From the NCBI GenBank assembly GCA_005281725.1, contig SSBO01000012.1, forward strand, positions 11,898,272-11,962,271: a DNA stretch of 64,000 bases. Reading direction: 5' to 3'. Positions 48,941 through 60,800 of the stretch are shown piece after piece. This DNA is from Wuchereria bancrofti. Its lineage: Eukaryota; Nematoda; Chromadorea; Rhabditida; Onchocercidae. Position 1 is the stretch's first letter. Each line of letters opens with the position of its first letter. The notes beneath the pieces are model-generated. The model ran no database searches. It worked only from the letters and a program-made list of their open reading frames with translations, and was not told the DNA's origin. The translations under genes and the position numbers were made by a program.

Positions 48941-51900
48941 TTAAAGTATATTTTTATTTAAAAATGTATTTCGCCATCGATTTATTCATGCGATATACGA
49001 ATGATAGAGATTGCGATGAAGAATCAAACATGATGTCATTTACTCCTAGAAACTTTATGAAGCCAAAACGATCACTTATTGTACTTTCAAAGTAACTTAA
49101 ACGCAGAAACAAATCGAAAAAAAGATCAAAATCTAACTTTGATGACGTAATTAGAAATACTTGAATGAATTCAACACAACAGCCAAAAAGGCATTACAAT
49201 ATCCCATCGACAATAATTGAGAGGAAAATTGCCAATTACTTAAATGAATAATTAAGCAATAAGTGAGAAAGTTAAGTAAAACACATCTTATAACTGAATT
49301 AATTAGTTGTGATAATTGAAATTAGAATGATTGAAGTGAGAAGCAATGAAATAAATCGACCTATTATCTAATTATTTGTACATCAAATGGTTGTTGTATG
49401 TAACAAAATCAGATGGAATGCTGCAAGCATATTATTGAATGTCGTAAATAACAGCAAAAAAAAGGGAAAAACGAGTTATCAAAAGCGATTGTCATCGTTT
49501 TAAATTATCCCACCAAAAATTAAATTATTCGGTCAATTATTCTCGAATAACACAAAAAACCCGTCCAATTTCAATTAATGGTAACTGCATCATCCAGTTC
49601 TTTAAAATATTTTTCAAGCAGTTAAGTTCTTATTCTAAAACACATTCCTCACTTTCGTTGCTTAATCGGTTTTGCTAGTTTCCTACTTAGTGCATTCGAA
49701 ACATTTAATGGATTGGTTCGAACTGTATCACTTGACTTGAACAGAGTAAGTATTCATGAAAATGAATATTATAGTCAACCTGAATTTGCTCAATTTATCC
49801 GATTAGCATTTTATGCTGAGCTAAAATGCAAGAGAAAACAAGGCTGTGCAGAAATAAATTTAGGAGTGCAAATCAAAAGTCGAGATTAATCCATTAACCT
49901 GCCACCAGTTTAAAAGATAATGGCATGAAAATTTTCAGAAAAACCATCTGAAGCTAGAATAAACTATAATCTCGAGAAATGACAACATAAAACCAATTTC
50001 TGTACTCCATTCATGAATTACTGCTAAGAAAGTGAGGTTATGAACTAATAAACAATTCTTTGTTATTTCCATAGACTTTCGAATGATCAACGTTGAGTAA
50101 CCGATGGCCATTCTTTATTAATGCAAGAAAAAAAAAACAACACAAACTATCGCGCGATGCACTCTTTTATTGTCAAATACACACATCAGAAGTGGTCAAA
50201 TAGAAACAAAAACAAATCAAATATAAAATACGTCAATTACTGAAACAAAAAAGATGTCCGATTTAATTGATCAAATAATGAAACGAGTGAAATTTATTTT
50301 TGTACAAAATATTTGTTAGCATTGGTTTTTAAAAAAGAGAGGGACAGGGAAGGGGGAGAAAAAGGGAGAGAAATTCAACACTGACAGAATTAGCTATCAC
50401 AGTGACTCACACTATTCAGTTCATTTATTACTAATAATATTGATAACTCGTCTTCAACAAAGGAAAAAAAAAAAAACTTTCAGCATAAGTAAATGAAATT
50501 TGTGGGATGTCACGCTATATATGATTAATCTTCTCATTATTGTTTAAGTCTACTTCAAATTAAACTTCTGTAAAGATATGGTATCAGATTAATTAAATTA
50601 CTCAAGAAATAGAAGATAAAATAGCTAGGAAGCAATTTTATCTCAAATTATTCTATTTAAAATATAGGAAACATTTTTGGTAGCAATGTTGCTATTTGTC
50701 GAATAACTATTATTAATTGTTGTTGTGTTAAATGTTGCAAATACCACCCGTAGGAAGGATACTTCCCTCCCTTACTTTTTTTAAGCGTTAAAAAAAGTTT
50801 AAAAAAAAAATGTCTTGTACTTCCTGCTTCTTTGCCTTCTTTCATTCTCTTCTCTTCCCATCACTTTGCAAAATTTTAATAGTTTCAATCGAAAAGACGA
50901 AAAAAAGAAAGCATTACTAATAATCCTACTATTAGCAAGAAATTCATTCATTACATTTCTTTGTATTTCCGCTTTAGCTAATAACTAAATTCAACATATG
51001 TTGCTAAATTTTCCTATATTCCCAGATTATCTAAGGGGAAAAGCTAGGTATGAATAGAGTAAACGCATGCAATAAAAAGAGAAGGACTGTTTGGAAGGAG
51101 AAGTGAAAATTGTTCTTTTATACAGCAAATACAAAAGTGATATTCAATAGAATAATCTATTGAATTCAATATTCTTTGCTTCTTTTTCCTTCTGGTTTGA
51201 TATCTATTGCATACAAAAAAGTTTCATTATCTTTCTTTGCTATTCTTCTTTGAGAGTGGGAAAGAAGTGGCAAAATGATATGAAATTAGTTGGAGGAAAA
51301 TATCCTGGAATGCAGATAAATATCCTTTATCAAATGTATTGCTAATTGATTTATTTCTGCTTTTACCAGAACATATCCAGTCTATTACTATTACTGTTCC
51401 AGATAAGTGACAACTGAATGAAAAAAGAATATTTAAGATATATTCCAATATCATTAGAGGAGGATGGATATATAAACCAGATGACCGAACAAATCATGAA
51501 TTCTCTTTCCTTATTTCTTATCATTTATCATTATAACATACAATCTGCAATCTAATCCCAACATAACAGATGCTTCCACTCCCATTTACAATGGTGAACA
51601 GATTCGCATTACTTGAACATTGTCATTAAGCTAATGAAGGAATGAATAAATCAACTAATTAGCAAAAATCAATAAGAAATTACCATATGAACACACTCAT
51701 CCAACCCATCAAATCACCAAGAGTTATAGTTGTTTCAAAAGTGTATTGAAAAAGCGTTTATTTCTAGAATTAACTTTTTCTTTCTTTATTCCATGGTTTC
51801 GGATTCTCAATTGGCGACTAATTAAGTAATGGGACCATAAAAAGCTGGTGAACCCACTTCTTCAGCTATTAGTGACAACTTTCGCAAAAGTAAATCACTC

Positions 51901-53314
51901 CGTCAAAATAGAAAACCCATCTCCTAAATAAAACAAAATATTACCATTATAAGTGATGGACCCTTTAACTAAGTACCCGACTCCAAGTCTAATGATTATT
52001 AACAGGATGAAAACGAATCTCGTCGCTCATTAATATTCTTTTTATGCTGAAACAATAGAATACATTATAATTTCAAAGCATGTACATCATTTGTTATCGA
52101 TTATTGATTGTGTTATTGATCTTCATATCCATCATTTGAAATTGAGAACACCAGATTTTAGAAGTAAAAGAACATCGTTTTTTAACAATGCAATAAATAT
52201 GTTTAAAAACTCTAAATCGATTATTGTGCATTAGCACTGCACGGAATAAGCTCCTCAAAAAGCGCTAATTGGAGCCCTGTAAGTTTCCAAACTATCATCA
52301 ATTGTATTTCATCAGAACTTGCCAGAATAGCCAGCACACTGAAGATTCAAATTTAAATTACATAAGGCTAGACTGGCTTATAAATGAGTTAAATTTCAGT
52401 AAGTACTTTAAAAGCCATGGGTAGTAACAGCATCACTTAACAATATATTGCAAGAAATAAACCAAATATCAATCCTGTTTGAAAACCAATGCTTCGAATC
52501 ATTAACATCATACCACATGCATCATAAATTGTCAATACATTTTGATATAAAAAATGTGCAGACACTGCTGCTTCATATCACAAACCATAATTACAGAGGA
52601 ACGATGTTATAAGATAGGAACAATAAAAACTGAAACGAATCTAGTATGAAATTGCCGAATACAAATGGTTACTAGCCTTTTCACTTCACAACACCAATTT
52701 CCCACAAGCATACCCAAACCTTATTTAACAAAATTTCCTCAAGACTAACATTAATTTGAACAAAATATTAGAAATCAAATGCCTCACATCTACCGGCCCA
52801 TCATTCTTCCACAGTACAAAGATTGGAAAGCTTCAGAGCAAAAAACAGTGATAACCCTATCAGCAATCTGAGAAATGTCAACTGCTGCTTACAAACGATC
52901 AGTGACTGATTCCATCTTTCATAATAACTTAAAATTTAACTTCAATTCACTTGATTTATCTTCTTTCCTACCAGTATACAACAAATGCTTGAAACACATA
53001 AGTTAATAATCTGTCATAGTACAGGAAGCAATGCAAACAATCTAGTGAAGAACAACAGATTCCTAAGTATTTCCTATAATAATAACATCTACTTTCCTTT
53101 TTTCCCGGTACTTCCAAAATCTTTTTCATCAAGACTACAGATAATGGGATCTAGTACCACAATACTCTTAATGGTATGATGGAGTGGGGTTCCTTTTTTC
53201 TCTCTTGGAAACATAGGAAACTACCTCTTGCAACTGCAGTATTTGATACATGAATGCAAAATAACGGGAAAGAGAAAACATAGCACAAGTAATTCAAACC
53301 AACATTACTGTTAA
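48941..53314. other. 4.4 kb AT-rich region between the OATP-like locus and the TSC22-like gene
   Basis: No exon is supported. It contains a G-rich motif at 50341-50366 and a hairpin with 10-bp arms and a 4-bp loop at 51142-51165 (ATTCAATAGA/TCTATTGAAT). Part of it is probably the 3' untranslated region of the TSC22-like gene. Confidence 0.4.
50341..50366 (+). other. Second G-quadruplex-type motif
   Basis: Four G runs (GGG, GGG, GGGGG, GGG) with spacers of 3, 2 and 7 bases satisfy the G3N1-7 rule. On the strand of the TSC22-like gene it is C-rich. Confidence 0.5.
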
Positions 53315-56300
53315 TTACTGCAAGTCGGAATCAGTGATGCTACCAATGGCGGAAAGTTGTTTTGACTGCTTTTGCTCTATGCCAGGTTGTAATTCGGATA
53401 GTAAACCAACAGGAGGAACAAAGACCGGAAAAGAAGTTGGGCCAACGGAAATATCAGATGTCATCGCAGGCATCGATTGTTTTTGGGTGCCTTGAACTGA
53501 TACTGACACATTCTGCAATATTATCGACTGCTCAAAAGATAAAAGTATATCAAAATGCTCAAACTATCGAGAAAATTTATCAGCGTAGATTCCCAGAAGT
53601 ATTTTACTACTCGATACATTGCTCTCTTTTCCCCTAAAGTGATGAGAACTCCAGACTTCATGATGCTTTTGTTAGAGTAATTCGGCATTCTAAGCAAACA
53701 GTAGATAAGATTGAATAGTTTGATAATGATCCCATCATGGAACTCATTCGTAAACTACGAACATATAGTCATAACCAAGATAAGGTCACGGAAAAGTTAC
53801 ATCTACTAGATGACTGCATTGTTCCGGTAAAAACATAAAACCCACAGTAAAATAAACTGTGAATTAGAGATAGTTTACAAATGTTTTGCTGCTTCAAATT
53901 TAGGAGAGCAATAAAGAAATTCAATTACTAAACTCTCTTTGGAAATGTTATTAACACTGGATATAAAATCAGGAAAATAGAAGTTTTAGACGAAAGTATA
54001 TGGCTTGTCTTACAAGTTGGAAAAAGAATTAAAACACAAACAGAAGAGAAAATAATGTTTTCATGAGTCATTCAGTAACGCAAAATGAACTGATAGATTT
54101 AGAACATAAAGAAAAATTTAAACAGCTGCTGTTAAATGAAGTAACATTTCGTAATCTCTCAACTATTTGTGTAGTTGCCCGGAGCTCTATTGAAAAGATA
54201 ACTAACAGAAAAATGGAATAAAAAGTTTGTCACCTCATTCATACTTTCCACCACAATTTTTTAACTAGTTTTCTTTCCTAAAAAATCCCTAAGAAACTTC
54301 GAAAGGGATAAAAAACAAACTCACAAAATACTTCAGAAAATACCTAGACAAAACTATATATTTATGTTTTCTTTAAATAAATTCTGTACTTTATTTTCTA
54401 AACTTTCGCACCCTTTCTTTATTTTTTTCTTGAGTAATGGCAACCATCTTAGAATCATCTCAAATACCGTCAATTCTCCATGTGTTTGCTAAACCGCTCA
54501 AAAAAAAAATTATTGTTTAATAAGTTACAAATTTGGATTTTTAAGTTCAAAGAAAGACCGAACTTCCCTAGAATTTCTAAATATCCACTCAAAACTAATA
54601 ATAGAAGTAATCAAATTTTACTTTGAAATACGAAATGCTAGTGCTTCAAATGCTTAAGTACTGAATGATCTATTTACTTTTAAAAATATACAAGATGTAA
54701 TTAATACTTGGGCAGAAATAGGCTGCACAGGATTTGGTGAAACTGCACCGGAGGAGAGCTGCTGCTGTTGTAATTGGAATTGCCTTTGTTGCTGTTGCTG
54801 TTGCTGTACAAGTACTGTCAATGAATTGACTACTTCAACTGGAGCAAATTGCTTCAAAACCTGATTTTGACTTTCCAATTGTGCAACCTGAAAAGAGCAA
54901 AACAACACTCCTAAGCCTCAATAAACAATTATAATCACGAGATAAGCTTAAACTACCCTTAAACGATTTTCTCCCTGGTCACAAAATCACAGGATCAGAG
55001 TCTCAAGCAAATCACCATTTACCTTTGCTTCCAATTCAACAATTGTGGAGCGCAAGATTTCTACTTCCTCGCGGACAGCAAATGTCAGATGGGTCTTGAC
55101 CAAATCCTGAAAGTACAGCATAATATGTAAGCTTTTAAAAGACCAGAAAAGAATAAGATTCCTCTGGAATCTTATTCTTTTCTCTGGAACGTTTAGTAAT
55201 ATTCCGCAAATAATGACATACTAATGACTAATGACTTACTAATAATGGATAATGATCTACTAGATTCGATTTTTATTTCTAATAAACAAACATCAAACAT
55301 TCATGTTTAATACTAACCGTTTAAATAACGCTGATATTCAAGTAACAACTTTGAAATCAAAGATGACCTTTCTTTTTTAATTCCAAAAATTTGAACATTA
55401 CAACTAAACTTTTCAAAATTCAAAAAAAAAAAATGCCATTAGAAACAACATTCTTTTAATATTTTAATAACAAAAATTCTAATGAAGATTCTATCCGTAA
55501 CCACCACGATAGAAAAGTCATTTCCTGATTCAAAAAATTTGATCGAAAATTTAGACCGAAAAACCTAAATTTTTAGATTCAACAAAACTTTATGAATAAT
55601 ATTATTAAAATCCAAGCCAAAAGTAGCCTTAAACAAGAAACCGAGTTCAGCATATAACAAGGTGCTAAATCTTTCAAACAATAACAATATATAGCTATAA
55701 AACTGAAGTGATGTAGGATAAAGATGATAAAGGAAGCGGTTGTGACAACAATGAGACTATAGAATGCAAAATACCTGAACCATTCTGAAAAAATGGAAAA
55801 AAAGCAAACTAACCATAGCTTGTTCAATCTTATTATCAATAGGTACTACATTTTGACCGGTTGTTGATGTATTTGTTGCTGCCCTGTAAGCACACTATTG
55901 AGTATTATCATTTTTTTCTTAACTTGTTACGCTTTAACATAAATTTCAATTAAAAACTATTTAATCATATAAAAACCACCCCTTATTTTCGCAGAAAATT
56001 TTCACTTCAAATTCTTTATCGAATATAAAAATAAGTATGCAGTAGACTAGGTAGCAAGTCACTGCAAAATTAGCTAATAATCGATTTTTAATTTAAACAG
56101 TACTCTGTGGTACATCCTTACTCATTCCTGCGATGAATTCATTCATTTCAAAAAAAGATTCCTGAATGAGTCAAAACGAAAAGATACACCTTATATTTGG
56201 AATTAGCATCGATTACAAAGAGAAATAAGAAAGAAAGAGAAAAGGAGGGCAGAAAAGGACACAATGTTTAGCTATAATAAACTTATTATTAAAAAAGAAG

Positions 56301-57823
56301 TATCTAGTAAAATGCTCCCGGAGAATAGTGAGTGATAATGGACTGCAAGGAAAAGCAGGGATGTCCCGACTAACCTTTAAATCCTTTATTTTAATAAGGT
56401 AACAAAAGTTGAAGTATAAAAAAAGATTTGAAGGTTATACTTTTGATTCATTGATCTACTAATGAATACATCCTGGCCATATTTTTCAAGTTGATTTTGT
56501 AAAAATATAATTAAATGAATTATCATAAATAAACTAAAAGAGTGCTCGGTAGGGTAATAAAGTAAGCATACCAAATGTAATTAATTAATTCAACGGAAAA
56601 CTGATTACAATTAGAGCTTCTAATTTTTGTTATATTGACTGATTTTCACGTCACCAGGATTACGTCTCAAAACTCTCCAACTATCAATGTCAGATACAAA
56701 AAACAAATTTCGTGGAAGATAGAGTATAAAGAACGGGGTTTAAAGAAAGAGTAAAGCTGAATTTAAATTGAAACAATATGCAAAATTACAAAAGAATGCT
56801 TTCATCAACAATATATTGAATTTGATGCTAAGAGACAAAACAGTGAAATCTGAAAGACTCACAAGCCAATGGTACACATCCAAAATCGACGTATACGATT
56901 ATAATCAGTCAATGTATGAGTTAGAGGTTCACCGTATGTCATATAGTACTTGGAGTGGCAGTGATAATCATTTCGTTATCATACTACCATACCCATTACT
57001 TGATAAATCCCCATGCACTGCGAATATAACAGTCCTTATCTCTTTTTGCATTGATAGCAAAACCCAATTGCAACACTTAAAAGCGCATGAAACAAAGCCA
57101 AAATAGTAAAAACTCTAATACTTTAGACCAAAAAAAATTCGAGAAATTAGTAGCCGCTTGAAAAATTGCCCCGAACTTTATTGTACAAAGCAAAGGATAG
57201 CAAAAAGGGAAAGCAAACAAGTCATAAAAAGCTGATTAAACTTCATAATTTAATCATAAATCTTATTTATCGTCAATCAGATCTTTTCTCCCTGGTTTGT
57301 ACGAAACCGAATGGATCGACCACACGAGACTGGACGATACTTACCTCATAACTTCGACAAAATCAAGGAATACATTTGATGAGCTGGTGGATATTTTAGG
57401 ATTTGGTTTGTCGGGCATCTCACCGAAACCCAAACTTGATGAAGTAGACGAACTAGACTGATGACTTGTATACAGTGAGGGTGGTATTGGCTGGATCTTA
57501 GCGGAACCTCTAGAACTGATCGACGAAATCGACGAAGCACTCCATCGATGTACGGCATTACCCTGAGCGGTATCCGGAGTGGTTGGTGGGGTAATCAGGG
57601 TTCCCGACTGATTATCGAATGTTGTTGCTGTAGCCAAGTTAGTCATTAACATTCCACTCATACACGATGCGATAGTTTGTCGCCGCTGTGCTTTAGAGGT
57701 TGACTGACTATAGTTGCAAAGGATCGCCAAACTTGAATCCAACTCCTTCATCGATACAATGCGCGCATATTCCACACAACAGGTGGAAGGTGATGTTGGA
57801 GGTGAGCTACGTAGAAAAACCAT
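53315..57823 (-). CDS. TSC22 domain leucine-zipper protein (TSC22D/bunched type)
   Basis: Five exons join in phase on the minus strand: 57823-57345, 55883-55814, 55106-55023, 54887-54708 and 53512-53315, giving about 336 residues. Exon 1 is Ser/Thr/Pro-rich. Exons 2 and 3 encode the TSC box: VVPIDNKIEQAM then DLVKTHLTFAVREEVEILR, almost the family consensus AIDNKIEQAMDLVKxHLMxAVREEVE. The leucine zipper continues through ELEAKVAQLESQNQVLKQFA, followed by a Gln-rich stretch and a low-complexity C-terminus ending SITDSDLQ. TSC22 proteins dimerise through the zipper and act in transcription control, cell-size and TGF-beta/BMP-related signalling; C. elegans has one homologue. Longer isoforms with an upstream first exon, as in vertebrates and flies, are possible, but none was identified up to 64000. 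Confidence 0.92.
53518..54222 (+). pseudogene. Decayed coding region inside the last TSC22-like intron
   Basis: On the + strand one frame reads as protein-like segments broken by stops: QKIKVYQNAQTIEKIYQRRF, NSRLHDAFVRVIRHSKQTVD, then DPIMELIRKLRTYSHNQDKV and LHLLDDCIVPVKT. Further on, in another frame, VTQNELIDLEHKEKFKQLLL and NEVTFRNLSTICVVARSSIE run to a stop at about 54222. Charged, helix-like composition over 700 bp is unusual for an intron here. I do not recognise the family. It could be a dead retrocopy, a broken gene, or chance. Confidence 0.4.
55145..55183. repeat. Perfect 18-bp inverted repeat with 3-bp loop
   Basis: The left arm 55145-55162 (AGAAAAGAATAAGATTCC) and right arm 55166-55183 are exact reverse complements around TCT. 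It is intronic in the TSC22-like gene, about 40 bp upstream (in gene sense) of the exon at 55106-55023. Confidence 0.95.
56768..57106 (+). other. Unidentified 112-codon open frame in TSC22-like intron 1
   Basis: An ATG-to-stop frame on the strand opposite the host gene. It is rich in Tyr, Ser and Lys, without signal peptide, membrane segment or motif I recognise. It may be chance. No acceptor close to its ATG was noted. Confidence 0.15.
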
Positions 57824-60800
57824 CTTTATTGTCTTTTTTTGCCGTTCGCTTCACTTATCGATTAGTTATCAGTAACTTCTGGATATTTCCCATAAACCAG
57901 AATAACAGCCAACAGAACTGCTAGTGGGAGAAAAACAACATATGATCAGTGTTGGATTTTATACCAAACATCCACGATCAAAGAAGAAAGAATATGCACT
58001 TTTTATCCCAATAATGTTTATTCTTTCTCTCAACTTTCCAGTACTAGCAAATTCACCTTTCCAATAATTAATGTGCGCTCTGCATGTGTGCACCTTCTGG
58101 CAGATGGCTGAATGAATAGCGCATCCACGATAGAATGATATTAAGGATGAAAAAGAAAAATTCGAAGAGCAACAAAAATAAAGACCAAAAATATAAATAT
58201 AGGCGTTTCTGCTTCCAGCTCTCCTTGCTCTGCAATAGCAAGTCATGAAAAATGCATTTTTCCATCCGAAAATTTCCGGACACTAATCTTCCGCGAATTT
58301 TTCCCGAATAATACCGAAACAAACAACGAATGCTGGTTGACACAATCATTCAAAATTCTAACTTTCACATCTGTCAAAGTAGCATTAACCTATAATATGT
58401 AGACAGCAAGTAAACTGGTAGGAAAGATGTAATCTATTGGTCAACTGAGACCATCAAGGTTCGAATGAAAACCAAAAATAAATAAATAAAAGCAATGAAA
58501 GTATGATATCTAACGAGAAATTTTCTCTCGATACAGTAGTAACGTTATTGGAAGACTTGCTATGCTGGCTTACTATAAAAATTGTATATGACAGCAATAT
58601 AATAAGGTACTGCTACTACAACTGCTTCATTTCAACTTCTAAAAATATATTAAATTAAAAAAAAAAGCTATATTATAAAAGATCAAAATATCCCATCATA
58701 ACAGAATATAATAATCACAAGAACTAATCTAATCTACGATACATATTTGGGGTATACACCTGCTTATTGCAGTTTAATTGGTATAGCACACTGTTTACAC
58801 AGTAGATATCATATCAGGAAGGATAAAAGGGAGAGAGAAATTCAAAACTACATACTTTAATTAATAAATCAACTCAATCGATTGCAATTATATCCTAACA
58901 GATACGTCATTGAAGAATCTCCCATTGGACACGCTGATTCAAGAAGGATGCAAAACAGCATCGTAATTTACATGTCTTCAGGTATTAACTTTTCAGTGAC
59001 CAAAAATAAGTCGTCTTCCTGCTTTAAAAACTAGGAAATAATTTTTTTATTTCTGAGAGCATATCAAGTTAAAATGGTACTTCTGATGTACCCAATGATA
59101 TCTAACAATAAATTCTGAGACTACCCAGCCATTCACACAGCAATAGAACTGCAACTGCTCCTAGCAATATTTATAAAACAAGCTAGCAGCATCCAAACTA
59201 TTCAATACACTTCCACTCTTCCTTCGGTACTTTTTTCCTCTCTTTTTTGTCTTCACATGAACACATACATTGAGAAAGTGAGAGGTAAAAGCGAATGATG
59301 CTGATTTCATGGTTTTGATCTGTTACAGTTGAGATTGCACTTCACAATATACAATCAAATTGTCAAAATTTTAGAATAACTTTTTGTCAGTTAAAACTGT
59401 ATGAAAATGTTCATAAATCTAACTTGCTTACTCTTTAAGAATAATCCTAATCTCTTTAATCGAAACATCATTGCTAATCGCTAATAGCTTAATAATAGGA
59501 TTGTGGAAATTGCATTCACTTAAAAAAAAAGTAATTAATAGGACGGAACATATAAAATCATTTAATGATTACGAAAACTGGGAGCACCAACCGTCTAAAA
59601 AAGTTTATTGCAACGATATGAGCATAAAAAGCGGGGAAAAGGTGCGATGTTTCATAGAATTTATTTAAATAATATTTCGAAACCTAACTTCACTTCAAAT
59701 TCAGTAAACATTTCAAGCAATGCTTTGTCATCCCATATAAAGGAGAACTATACGAGTTACATTTATCTGTGACTAACGCTAATCAAATTCGGCAGTAAGT
59801 GAGCCTCACCTTTGGTGAATGTTACTATGCCTGAAACATAACTATAAGCCCAATTTTAGTTCCTTCATATATATTTAAATAGCACAGCTATGATTATGCG
59901 ATACTATCAACATTTTTCATTCAAAAATCACTTCGAATCAAAAAAAAGACAATAATCTTAAATTGTGTAGAAAACACGAAGAAATGTTGCTTTGATTTTA
60001 TATTAAAATGGTATAGAAAAATAATTTCCGAGAATATTTTAGTAAACTTCAAAACGAGATGAAATATTATACAACAGATCAATAATTTGTCATCTGCATT
60101 TATGCAAAAATGAAAAATAATAAATTCGAAGACATAAAAATCCTTCCCGTCAAAAGTTTCTTGGCTCATTCAAAATATAAAACCAAAGCTGGCTCTAAAT
60201 ATATGAAATACAGTAAAAGTTCATATGAAAGTATTTTTAACAAAAATTAAGAAATTCATTTCGTAATGAGTACTGTCAGAAAAATGCTTAAAAGTTCGAA
60301 AGTTTTAGAAATTTAGAAATTATTTGTTACAGAATGCATGAGCGTTGCATAAAGAAAATTTTTCTCCGCTCCTTTCAAAAAGGAGCACAGGGGTGTCATA
60401 AACTAGCTCACAGAAAGTTTTGTCACAGTGCTTCGCAAATAGTAATTTTCCATTTTAATGCGAAGCAGTAATGGAAGAATTTAAAATACAAAAAGCAACA
60501 TATAAGAAATGACGCTTACGAAACTGATGTTATTCGTTTTGAAACTATCTTATGCCGTTGTACTTTTTAAATTCTTCAAACATTCTTAGCTATGAGCCAA
60601 TCCAAAGTATTCAGCAAACACTCTAGATGTTTTTGGCACTTCTAAGAAAAACTTCGCTTAACCCACTATTTGTCGAAGCTCCTCGTCGAACTACACCTTT
60701 AATTTATACAAGCAATTCCAAAAACCTTCCTTTCGAAGTTGATTAGGAGATTAAAATTACTTTTCCTTATCGAAAAAAAAAGAAAAGGAACGTTTATAGA

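Noticed and set aside
58440..58480. GGTTCGAATG resembling a tRNA B box
   Set aside because: No matching A box or cloverleaf arms were found at the right spacing on either strand.
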